A DNA stretch of 6,375 nt. It comes from Thermoproteota archaeon. GTDB taxonomy: Archaea; Thermoproteota; EX4484-205; JAAOZP01. The stretch is from positions 1-6,375 of the forward strand of contig JAOAJQ010000079.1 in NCBI GenBank assembly GCA_026414125.1, given 5' to 3'. Below are positions 1 to 5,994 of this stretch, in pieces. The number at the start of each line of letters is the position of its first letter. Position 1 is the first letter of the stretch. The position numbers and the translations under genes are program-made. The notes below the pieces were generated by a model, which was not told the origin of the DNA, ran no database searches, and saw only the letters and a list, made by a program, of their open reading frames with translations.

Positions 1-672
1 GTTCAGAGAACCCGTTATGCTCCTGCCGATTATCTCGAAATCAGCCCCGGCTGAAAGCCCAGCACCATAGGGTGCTCCCTGAGCACCGACGCCAGGGGTC
101 AGTATTAGAAGACTGCTGCCAGCCTTCTTCCTTGCCTCCTCCACTATTCTAAGCCTTGTGGCGGGAGCAACAACCCCATCCGCCCCGTGTTTCAAAGCCG
201 TTTGAACAAGCATGTCTGCCACAGGGTCTATAAAATCTATTGAGCCAGTATGGCTCATGCTCACCACGATTATCACCCCTTTTGAAAACCGTTTAGCCTC
301 ATTGAAAAGACCGTCTAAACCACCCTCGTAGCCTATGAAGCCGTGCGATATCACTGCGTCGAAACCCGCTTCGTAGAGAAGCCTGGAAGTAAGGCTGTTC
401 ACATGCGAGACATCAGCCATTTTAACGTCGGATATGAACACGTAATCCTCGTTAAACCTTTTAACAAGCCTGCTTAGACTCTTTAGACCGGTTGAAAGCA
501 TCGTTGGCAAACCTATCTTAATACCAACCACGTGTTCACGTAGGCTTTCACACAGTGTGCTTAGCCTGTTAACAGCCTCCTCACCATTATGCTCGTCGAA
601 AGCCAGTACTACTCTGCTTTGCTTCTCAAAAGCCTTCTCAAGGATTCTTCTTCTAAACCCGCTCTCCAACAT
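1..672 (-). CDS. pyrF: Orotidine 5'-phosphate decarboxylase, partial (C-terminus beyond window)
   Basis: Catalyses decarboxylation of OMP to UMP, the last step of de novo pyrimidine synthesis, in the cytoplasm. I translated the minus strand from the ATG at 672-670; the frame stays open for 224 codons to the window edge. The family signature DxKxxD is present as D82-V-K84-M-A-D87. Other family positions also fit: an Asp near the first strand (VLAFD, D26), a Lys in GIKIG (K52), the MSH turn (S140), the PGVGAQG phosphate/base loop (193-199) and the phosphate-binding Arg in IIGRS (R217). Archaeal enzymes are about 210-230 residues, so only a short tail should be missing. An ATG 10 nt upstream is in another frame and soon reaches a stop, which supports 672 as the start. 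The gene diverges from carA, another pyrimidine gene, across 87 bp. Identification is by motif and fold pattern and is very secure. Confidence 0.95.
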   Translation of the reverse strand, partial: MLESGFRRRILEKAFEKQSRVVLAFDEHNGEEAVNRLSTLCESLREHVVGIKIGLPTMLSTGLKSLSRLVKRFNEDYVFISDVKMADVSHVNSLTSRLLYEAGFDAVISHGFIGYEGGLDGLFNEAKRFSKGVIIVVSMSHTGSIDFIDPVADMLVQTALKHGADGVVAPATRLRIVEEARKKAGSSLLILTPGVGAQGAPYGAGLSAGADFEIIGRSITGSLN

Positions 673-714
673 CGTTTTCCATGCTTGACACCGGCTTATT
701 TTCTTTGCGGATAA

Positions 715-725
715 CCTTTAAATAG
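715..725. promoter_or_regulatory. Shared palindromic TATA element between pyrF and carA
   Basis: The 87-bp spacer between the divergent starts holds one clear TATA-like element, TTTAAATA at 717-724, whose core TTTAAA (717-722) is its own reverse complement. On the plus strand it lies about 40 nt before the carA GTG. On the minus strand it reads TATTTAAAGG and lies about 48 nt before the pyrF ATG. Initiation about 25 nt downstream would give short leaders of roughly 14 and 23 nt. No second convincing TATA box is visible in the spacer. That both genes use it is inference. Confidence 0.6.
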
Positions 726-759
726 ACGGGGGCATGAACCTTCCTCCTCGAATAAATCT

Positions 760-1887
760 GTGACGAAAAACAAGTATGAGAGTAAGAAGGCTGTAATAGT
801 TCTTGCAGACGGGACTGTTGTCCGCGGAGAGGGCTTCGGCGCCGTGGGAGAGGTTGACGGCGAGTTTGTCTTCAACACCGGCATGGTTGGATACGTGGAG
901 TCAATAACAGACCCGTCCTACTGGGGTCAGATACTTATTCAAACCTATCCGTTGATAGGAAACTACGGTGTTAACCCTGAGGATTTCGAGTCTGACAGGC
1001 CTAAGATCAGGGGCTTCGTCGTCAGGGAGTGTATAGACACGCCCAGCCACTTCACATCCGTGATGTCCCTGCCTGAATGGTTGGAGAAGGAATCCGTACC
1101 CGGTATTTCAAGGGTGGACACGAGGATGCTGACTCAGAAGATAAGAGTCATGGGGACTCAGCTGGGGATTTTGAAAGTGTATTATGATGATGAGAAAGTG
1201 GATATCGATGGGCTCCTGCATAAAGCTAGAAAGGTTCAGGATCCTAACAGGAGAAACCTGGCTGCCGAAGTCTCCACCAGAAAGATTAAAGAGCATACTC
1301 CTGCTAAAGAGAACGGTTACACGATAGTTCTTCTAGACTTCGGCGTCAAGAAGTCGATCATACTGAACCTTCTGGAGCTGGGCTTTAAAGTAATCCAGGT
1401 TCCACACGACACCCCTCCGGAAAAAATCATGAGTTTCGAGCCAGATGGTGTTGTTATTTCAAACGGTCCCGGAGACCCTGCAATCCTCGATTACGCTTTC
1501 AAAACCGTCAGGGGGTTAATCGAATACGGCCTACCCGTCTTTGGGATCTGTCTGGGAAACCAGCTGATATCCCTAGCCCTCGGGGCAACCACTTACAAGT
1601 TGAAATTTGGCCACAGAGGCCAGAACCATCCGTCCATAGACCTTGAAACAAGCAGGGTTCTCATAACAAGCCAGAACCATGGTTTCGCAGTGAGCAAGGA
1701 GAGCCTCGAAGGCTCTGGGCTGAAGCTTACACACCTGAACGTAAACGATGGGACGGTGGAAGGTGTTGAGATGGAAGATAAACCCGTGTTCGGCGTACAG
1801 TTCCACCCGGAGGCTTCGCCGGGGCCTTACGATGCAAGAATATATTTCGAGAAGTTCCTGAAGCTTGTTGAGAAAAATAAGAACTGA
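760..1887 (+). CDS. carA: Carbamoyl-phosphate synthase small (glutaminase) subunit
   Basis: Hydrolyses glutamine and channels ammonia to the CarB synthetase subunit, feeding pyrimidine and arginine synthesis. The 375-residue length is normal for CarA. Residues about 10-140 are the CarA-specific N-terminal domain (FNTGMVGYVESITDPSYWGQ is diagnostic). Residues about 187-370 are a class I glutamine amidotransferase with the oxyanion-side SNGPGDP (234-240), nucleophile Cys264 in FGICLGNQ, and the His349/Glu351 pair in FHPEASPGP. All catalytic residues are present, so the enzyme should be active. The start is a GTG; it gives a slightly longer N-terminus than bacterial CarA, and no Shine-Dalgarno sequence is visible, so a short-leader transcript is likely. 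The usual partner carB does not follow: the next gene, 111 bp on, is a glycosidase. The synthetase subunit must be encoded elsewhere. Confidence 0.97.
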   Translation: MTKNKYESKKAVIVLADGTVVRGEGFGAVGEVDGEFVFNTGMVGYVESITDPSYWGQILIQTYPLIGNYGVNPEDFESDRPKIRGFVVRECIDTPSHFTSVMSLPEWLEKESVPGISRVDTRMLTQKIRVMGTQLGILKVYYDDEKVDIDGLLHKARKVQDPNRRNLAAEVSTRKIKEHTPAKENGYTIVLLDFGVKKSIILNLLELGFKVIQVPHDTPPEKIMSFEPDGVVISNGPGDPAILDYAFKTVRGLIEYGLPVFGICLGNQLISLALGATTYKLKFGHRGQNHPSIDLETSRVLITSQNHGFAVSKESLEGSGLKLTHLNVNDGTVEGVEMEDKPVFGVQFHPEASPGPYDARIYFEKFLKLVEKNKN

Positions 1888-1928
1888 AAGCAACTCACAT
1901 TATCCTCCTAAGAGCATCTCCGCTTTTA

Positions 1929-1954
1929 AGCCAAGCATGCAGCGGATTTTGGCT
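1929..1954. repeat. Inverted repeat AGCCAA-N14-TTGGCT upstream of the DUF4038 gene
   Basis: Perfect 6-bp arms (1929-1934 and 1949-1954) are separated by 14 nt. They lie just upstream of the putative TATA box at 1960. The position would suit an activator or repressor site for the glycosidase gene; it could also be a hairpin near the 3' end of the carA transcript. Arms this short can arise by chance. Confidence 0.3.
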
Positions 1955-1958
1955 ACAG

Positions 1959-1990
1959 CTTTAAATCTACAGGCTTATATAGGCTTATAG
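1959..1990 (+). promoter_or_regulatory. Putative promoter with tandem 10-bp repeat upstream of the DUF4038 gene
   Basis: A TATA-like CTTTAAA (core TTTAAA, 1960-1965) lies about 36 nt before the TTG start, which predicts initiation near 1989 and a leader of about 10 nt. Right after it are two tandem near-identical 10-mers, AGGCTTATAT (1971-1980) and AGGCTTATAG (1981-1990), spanning the predicted melting and start region. The second TATA-like stretch, TTATATA, inside this repeat is an alternative but would place initiation inside the coding region. Confidence 0.5.
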
Positions 1991-1998
1991 GATGGTGG

Positions 1999-3285
1999 TT
2001 GTGCTTGGGTGGTACTGGGAGAATAACTGTTTCAAAGAGTAGAGATTTCTTCCTTAGGGAAGGGGAGAAATTCTTCTATCTTGCAGATACTTGCTGGAGT
2101 GCTTTTACCAATGCAACGTATGAGGAGTGGGATTACTATCTTGAGTATAGAAGGATGCAGGGTTTCAACGCGTTGCAAATAAATATTCTTCCTCAACACG
2201 ATAGGAGCCTAATGGAAAACTCTCCGGAGCCCTTTGAGGCTCTTCCGGACGGAGGGTGGGATTTCAGCAGAAGGAGTGAAAAGTATTTCGATAGGGCTGA
2301 AAAAATGGTTGAGGCTGCTGTTGATAAGGGTTTCGTTCCCGCCTTAGTGTTATTGTGGTGTAATTACGTTAGGGGAACGTGGGGTTCTAAAATAAACCCG
2401 TCTAGAATAATTCCAATAGAAAAACTAGAAGAGTACGTAAGCTATATAGTGGAGAGGTTTGGAAAATACAATCCCATTTTCATAATAAGCGGGGACACGG
2501 ATTTTGAAACCGACGAATCCATAGAGTATTATAAAAATGCACTAAACATTGTTAAGAATAGGTCTCCAGATTCTCTTACCACTATGCATATAATGGGAGG
2601 GTTTTGGAACCTGCCTGAGACTTTCATTAAATCACCTGAATACGATTTCTACATGTATCAGTCGGGACACTTGAAAGAGCATCAACACTTATCTTACGAG
2701 CTTGCCCAGAGGTTTTACAATATGCCGGTTAAAAGACCAATCGTGAACGGTGAGCCGTGTTACGAAGGCCACTCGCATGGAAATAAATACGGTAGGTTCA
2801 ACAGTTTTGACGTTAGGAAAGCCATATGGCAGAGCCTACTATCTGGTGCTAAAGCCGGAACAGCCTATGGTTCTCACGGAGTATGGCCGTGGCACAGGAG
2901 GGGGTGCAAGTTTGGCGGCGAGCCTTTTTCAGGAGCGCCTTACGAATGGAGCGTCGCGTTAAAGTTTCCAGGGGCGTTTGACGCGGCTTTCGCAAAACAG
3001 CTCTTTGAGAAGAACGATCTGTTCGACATAGAGCCGGCTAACAGTAAGCTTTTAAACGAAACGGCTGAAATAAGGGTTTCGGAAAGCAAGGAGAAAATAG
3101 TTGTTTACACCCCGTATAATTGGGATGTAAAGCTCAAGATTGACGGAGCATCATACGAATGGGAGGGAATAGTCCTTGGGTCGACGAAGTTTTTCAAACC
3201 GAATGTAAAGACTTTCGAAGACTATTCGGTGATAGAAATGTCCGAGTTTAACAACGATATTCTAATAATAGGCACTAGATCATGA
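1999..3285 (+). CDS. DUF4038 / GH140-like (apiosidase-type) glycoside hydrolase
   Basis: Predicted retaining-type TIM-barrel glycosidase of the DUF4038 family, which includes the GH140 apiosidases that attack plant pectin side chains. The N-terminal strand and the motif FYLADTCWSAF (26-36), followed by the YLEYRRMQGFNALQ block (47-60), are typical. The candidate catalytic acids are D166 in FIISGDTDFE and E252 in VNGEPCYEG (249-257). The YGSHGVWPW signature (290-298) follows, and residues about 345-428 form a small beta-rich C-terminal domain. The 428-residue length fits the family without a signal peptide, and none is present, so the enzyme is probably cytoplasmic. The start is uncertain: TTG at 1999 or 2005 are the only sensible in-frame starts, because the nearby ATG at 1992 is in another frame. 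The gene seems to have its own promoter. True specificity (apiose or another sugar) cannot be read from sequence. Confidence 0.85.
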   Translation: MCLGGTGRITVSKSRDFFLREGEKFFYLADTCWSAFTNATYEEWDYYLEYRRMQGFNALQINILPQHDRSLMENSPEPFEALPDGGWDFSRRSEKYFDRAEKMVEAAVDKGFVPALVLLWCNYVRGTWGSKINPSRIIPIEKLEEYVSYIVERFGKYNPIFIISGDTDFETDESIEYYKNALNIVKNRSPDSLTTMHIMGGFWNLPETFIKSPEYDFYMYQSGHLKEHQHLSYELAQRFYNMPVKRPIVNGEPCYEGHSHGNKYGRFNSFDVRKAIWQSLLSGAKAGTAYGSHGVWPWHRRGCKFGGEPFSGAPYEWSVALKFPGAFDAAFAKQLFEKNDLFDIEPANSKLLNETAEIRVSESKEKIVVYTPYNWDVKLKIDGASYEWEGIVLGSTKFFKPNVKTFEDYSVIEMSEFNNDILIIGTRS

Positions 3286-3340
3286 ACCTAGGCTTTCTAA
3301 CAATCATTACAACCCTCATTCGAATCTATCGTCAGAGGTT

Positions 3341-3586
3341 CTAGTCAACATCGCTCCTCCCAAGCGTGTAGTCACCCCTTGCAAAACTTCCACCCGCGTA
3401 AATCGCCACAACTTTATCCGCCAGTTCTCTTTCAATAATGCTAACGAACCCATCGGCAGAATTTTCATGTGCATGCCTCTCTACTTCACACGCTGTGCAT
3501 TTATCGTGAAACACCCTTAATCTTAATAAAGCCATCATTAGGTAACCTCTCGGGTTTAGAAATACCTGTAGGGGTTTGAGACCCAT
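3341..3586 (-). pseudogene. Truncated nucleotidyltransferase (MNT-like) remnant
   Basis: An 81-codon minus-strand frame ends with GGSFARGDYTLGRSDVD (65-81), the hallmark of the polymerase-beta-type nucleotidyltransferase superfamily: a GS helix cap followed by two metal-binding acids, here D79 and D81. A stop codon comes immediately after D81. The third catalytic acid and most of the fold are therefore missing. None of the three downstream frames clearly restores the domain before the DUF4038 gene ends 55 bp away. The N-terminal 60 residues (LNPRGYLMMALLRLRVF and onward) are not recognised. The remnant lies tail-to-tail with the glycosidase gene, consistent with loss of its 3' half when the neighbouring gene was inserted or rearranged. 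It could instead be a real short protein, but with no complete active site that is unlikely. Confidence 0.6.
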
Positions 3587-3645
3587 AAAATAAAAACGTC
3601 TGTTGAATTAATTTGAGCAGCACTAACATAAAGCCTTATTTTCCT

Positions 3646-3653
3646 AAACAGGT
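3646..3653 (-). repeat. Copy of an 8-bp motif (ACCTGTTT on minus strand)
   Basis: AAACAGGT lies just upstream of the TATA box of the DUF4838 gene. Its reverse complement ACCTGTTT occurs twice in the spacer after that gene (5660-5667 and 5711-5718). The promoter-proximal position would suit an operator, but the match is short. Confidence 0.25.
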
Positions 3654-3668
3654 AAAAGTTTAAGTTTA
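3652..3668 (+). promoter_or_regulatory. Putative BRE/TATA promoter of the DUF4838 gene, leaderless
   Basis: An A-rich BRE-like GTAAAAG (3652-3658) is followed by TTTAAG (3659-3664). The centre of the TATA-like element lies 26-27 nt before the ATG at 3688, the spacing expected when transcription starts at the first base of the start codon. There is no Shine-Dalgarno sequence upstream of that ATG, which agrees with a leaderless mRNA. Confidence 0.6.
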
Positions 3669-3687
3669 GAATAATGACGTTAGTTCT

Positions 3688-5658
3688 ATGGAAGGCGAAA
3701 ACCCCGATCTGATTAGCGAAACTCAAATATATGTTGTTGGAGAAGACCCCGTCGTCAGTTTTGCAGCCGAAGAGCTGTCCCGATATCTGAAAAAAATGAC
3801 GGGTTTAAGTTATCATGTAAAAAACATAGATGTTTATAGAGGTGAAGAGGGTATTTGCTTGGGGCTGCCGAAAGACCTTATGCTAGCCGGCGTTAACCTC
3901 TCTGTCAGCGAAGACGAGGTAAGGGACACGATAATCCTGAAGACGGTGGGGCGATGCTTGTTTATTTCCGGATCTAACCCTAGGAGCGTTCTATTCGCCT
4001 CATACTACTATTTGAGACTACACGGGGCAGAATGGTTATGGCCGGGTGAAGACGGAGAATTGTTGCCGAGCATTAAGAAGGCAAGGACAGATGGCTTCGA
4101 CATTAAGGAAACCGCTTCATATGTTCACCGGGGTGTATGCATTGAAGGGGCTGTAACGCCCGAGATCGTTATAGATTTCGTAGACTGGATGGCTAAGCAA
4201 AGGCTCAACGAGTTTTTCCTACAGTTCAAAACGTCGCGCTACTTCTACAACAGGTATTACACTAGGAAATACAATCCGGTGGCGAAACCCTCTCCAGAGA
4301 TGTCTGTGGAAGAGGCTCTAAGACAGGATGCTAGAATAATAGCGGAGTTGAAGAAAAGAGGCATGATTGTTGAACGCGTAGGCCACGGCTGGACCTGTGA
4401 GTCAATCGGCATTCAAGGCCTCGGATGGGATCCCGAGAAAGGCGAGGTTAAAGAGGAGCAAAGGCGGCTTCTGGCCCTGGTAAACGGAAGAAGGGAGCTG
4501 TTTGGTGGAATCGCCGTTAACACGGAGCTCTGCTACTCAAACCCCAAAGCGTTTCAGGTGATTGTCGACCATATTGTTCAATACGCGTTGGAACATCCTG
4601 AGGTTGACATACTCCACTTTTGGCTTTCAGACGGAATGAACAATCATTGTGAATGCCCAGAATGCCGGAAAATGTCTCCCTCAGACTGGTATTCTAAGCT
4701 TGTAAACGCTGTGTCACATAGACTCGGTGAGTTAAACTGTAAGACGAGGATCGTCTTCCTGTGTTATTCAAACACTCTTTGGGCTCCGACCAAGGAATTT
4801 GTTGACAACAAGTATGGAAACACTATCTTCATGTTCGCACCAATAAGCCGTTGTTATCTTCACCCTCTCTGCGACGAGAAATGTTCGGAACCGTTCTCCC
4901 TTACAGAGCCTCCGAGGAACAGAATAGTCCCGCCTAGAACAAACAGCGAGTTTATCCAGTTGCTCAGGGCCTGGCAGAAAACCTTGAAGTCAGACAGCTT
5001 TCTGTTTGACTATCACTTCTGGTTCGCATTCGGCTTCGACTTCCTGAAAGGAGATATTGGGAAAACCCTGTGGCAAGACCTGCGTGATTTAGATAAAATT
5101 GGGTTAAACGGTCTACTATCCTGTCAAACCCTGCGCGCCTTCTACCCGACAGGGATCAACATGAAGATACTTGCTGAAACACTTTGGAATAAAAACGCTA
5201 GTCTAGAAGACATAAAGAGAAGTTACCTTCAGGCAGCGTTCGGCGGTTCAGCAGAATTCGTTTCAGAGTACTTGGAGAAGGTCTATTCATTCGCCGATGC
5301 AAGCAGCTATGAACACAGGGATTACCTGACGAAACCGGAAAACTTGAAGGAACTACTCGAGTTCGTAAAAGAGAGTAGAAAACATATTGAAAAAATCACG
5401 CAGAACAGTGAAGGGTTGGCTCGAAAAAAGTCCGCCATCATTCTACTTCATCACAATGCTTTCGTCACCCTTGTTCTCGAGGCTATTGAGCAGTATATTC
5501 AAGAGAATTACGAGAAGGCGCTTGAATTAATGAAGAAAGCTTTAAACCATTTCCTGTCAACTGAAGACGAGTTTGTTAAATTCGTCGACGCCTTTATAGT
5601 GAGTCTTGCGATAAATAGGCTTTCTTCAGCAGTCCAGTCTAAGAAATTATTTGCATAG
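3688..5658 (+). CDS. DUF4838 family protein, putative GH67-related glycoside hydrolase
   Basis: A large protein of a family common in carbohydrate-use loci, with no activity that I can assign firmly. Residues about 10-130 resemble the N-terminal domain of GH67-type alpha-glucuronidases: PVVSFAAEELSRYLKKMTG (21-39), then SGSNPRSVLFASYYYLR and a GAEWLWPGEDGE turn (113-124). Residues about 145-460 look like a TIM barrel, with VHRGV at its start, an aromatic-rich strand (FLQFKTSRYFYNRYY), GHGWTCESIG (232-241), and LHFWLSDG (309-316) followed by the family's cysteine cluster C321-x-C323-x2-C326. The remainder (about 495-656) is helical and charged. No signal peptide or membrane segment is visible, so it should be cytoplasmic. 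The ATG at 3688 is chosen because the homologous N-terminal domain begins soon after it and the promoter spacing fits. With the DUF4038 gene upstream and an ABC transporter downstream, a role in breaking down an imported uronate- or branched-sugar glycan is plausible. Confidence 0.8.
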   Translation: MEGENPDLISETQIYVVGEDPVVSFAAEELSRYLKKMTGLSYHVKNIDVYRGEEGICLGLPKDLMLAGVNLSVSEDEVRDTIILKTVGRCLFISGSNPRSVLFASYYYLRLHGAEWLWPGEDGELLPSIKKARTDGFDIKETASYVHRGVCIEGAVTPEIVIDFVDWMAKQRLNEFFLQFKTSRYFYNRYYTRKYNPVAKPSPEMSVEEALRQDARIIAELKKRGMIVERVGHGWTCESIGIQGLGWDPEKGEVKEEQRRLLALVNGRRELFGGIAVNTELCYSNPKAFQVIVDHIVQYALEHPEVDILHFWLSDGMNNHCECPECRKMSPSDWYSKLVNAVSHRLGELNCKTRIVFLCYSNTLWAPTKEFVDNKYGNTIFMFAPISRCYLHPLCDEKCSEPFSLTEPPRNRIVPPRTNSEFIQLLRAWQKTLKSDSFLFDYHFWFAFGFDFLKGDIGKTLWQDLRDLDKIGLNGLLSCQTLRAFYPTGINMKILAETLWNKNASLEDIKRSYLQAAFGGSAEFVSEYLEKVYSFADASSYEHRDYLTKPENLKELLEFVKESRKHIEKITQNSEGLARKKSAIILLHHNAFVTLVLEAIEQYIQENYEKALELMKKALNHFLSTEDEFVKFVDAFIVSLAINRLSSAVQSKKLFA

Positions 5659-5699
5659 AACCTGTTTCTTAATTGCAACGGACTAGCCTATCCTGCCAG

Positions 5700-5704
5700 T
5701 TTTT
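5700..5704 (+). terminator. Possible T-run terminator after the DUF4838 gene
   Basis: TTTTT lies 42 nt after the stop codon of the DUF4838 gene. Archaeal RNA polymerase often terminates at short T-runs without a hairpin. A second candidate is the TTTT at 5814-5817 behind the hairpin. Confidence 0.35.
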
Positions 5705-5761
5705 ATCCTAACCTGTTTAAGGTCTTAACCGAGCAGCACGTGATGTAAGGGCACTATATAT

Positions 5762-5813
5762 GACGTTTACGAGTAGAGTTATTCTCCAGAAATAATCCTC
5801 TGCGAGAAACGTC
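5762..5813. repeat. Interrupted hairpin in the pre-transporter spacer
   Basis: Three nested complementary pairs share one axis: GACGTTT (5762-5768) with AAACGTC (5807-5813), AGAG (5775-5778) with CTCT (5798-5801), and TTATT (5779-5783) with AATAA (5791-5795) around a 7-nt loop. A TTTT tract follows at 5814-5817, and a TATATA-like element precedes it at 5753-5761. It may be a terminator, a small structured RNA or a protein-binding site. Confidence 0.4.
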
Positions 5814-5919
5814 TTTTCATCTAGTGGAAAGCGATGCTTGCTGCTAACCCTGCAGCGCCCATTATTCATGATACGGCATGTGTTAATAAACTATTCAGCA
5901 GAAATAAATTGAGAGATAG

Positions 5920-5935
5920 TTAAAATTTATAAAAA
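5920..5935 (+). promoter_or_regulatory. Putative BRE/TATA promoter of the ABC transporter gene
   Basis: GTTAAAA-like upstream sequence runs into TTTATAAAAA (5926-5935), the best TATA box in the window. Transcription would start near 5956, leaving a leader of about 40 nt before the ATG at 5995. No clear Shine-Dalgarno sequence is seen in that leader. Confidence 0.65.
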
Positions 5936-5994
5936 AGCTGAAAAGCAAGTCTTCGTAGTCTGCGAGAAGGGAAAGAATAGCGTTGAACTCATTA

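Larger units (their letters stand above)
5659..5994. other. Non-coding spacer with T-run, hairpin and promoter
   Basis: No convincing coding frame or tRNA is seen in these 336 bases. They contain two direct copies of AACCTGTTT (5659-5667 and 5710-5718), a T5 run (5700-5704), a TATATA-like stretch (5753-5761), an interrupted hairpin (5762-5813) followed by TTTT, and a strong TATA box (5926-5935) for the transporter gene. The spacer separates the glycosidase gene from the transporter gene into different transcription units. Confidence 0.6.

Noticed and set aside
61..76. Perfect hairpin AGCACC-ATAG-GGTGCT
   Set aside because: It lies within the conserved pyrF segment encoding GAPYGAG, so codon constraint explains it better than a regulatory role.
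696..884. 62-codon minus-strand frame over the carA start
   Set aside because: Rich in Pro, Ser and Thr, overlaps the promoter and the conserved start of carA; looks like a shadow.
1573..1893. 106-codon minus-strand frame
   Set aside because: Lies entirely opposite the carA amidotransferase domain, whose catalytic motifs are intact; its translation resembles no known family.
2750..2962. 70-codon plus-strand frame inside the DUF4038 gene
   Set aside because: Covers the conserved NGEPCYEG to GSHGVWPW region of the glycosidase in another frame; no independent support.
5740..5746. GTGATGT resembling a C box of a C/D guide RNA
   Set aside because: No CTGA D box within normal guide-RNA distance and the last base deviates from the C-box consensus.
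5659..5994. CRISPR array, tRNA gene or insertion-sequence end in the long spacer
   Set aside because: No regularly spaced repeats, no cloverleaf pattern, and no terminal inverted repeats with a transposase frame were found.
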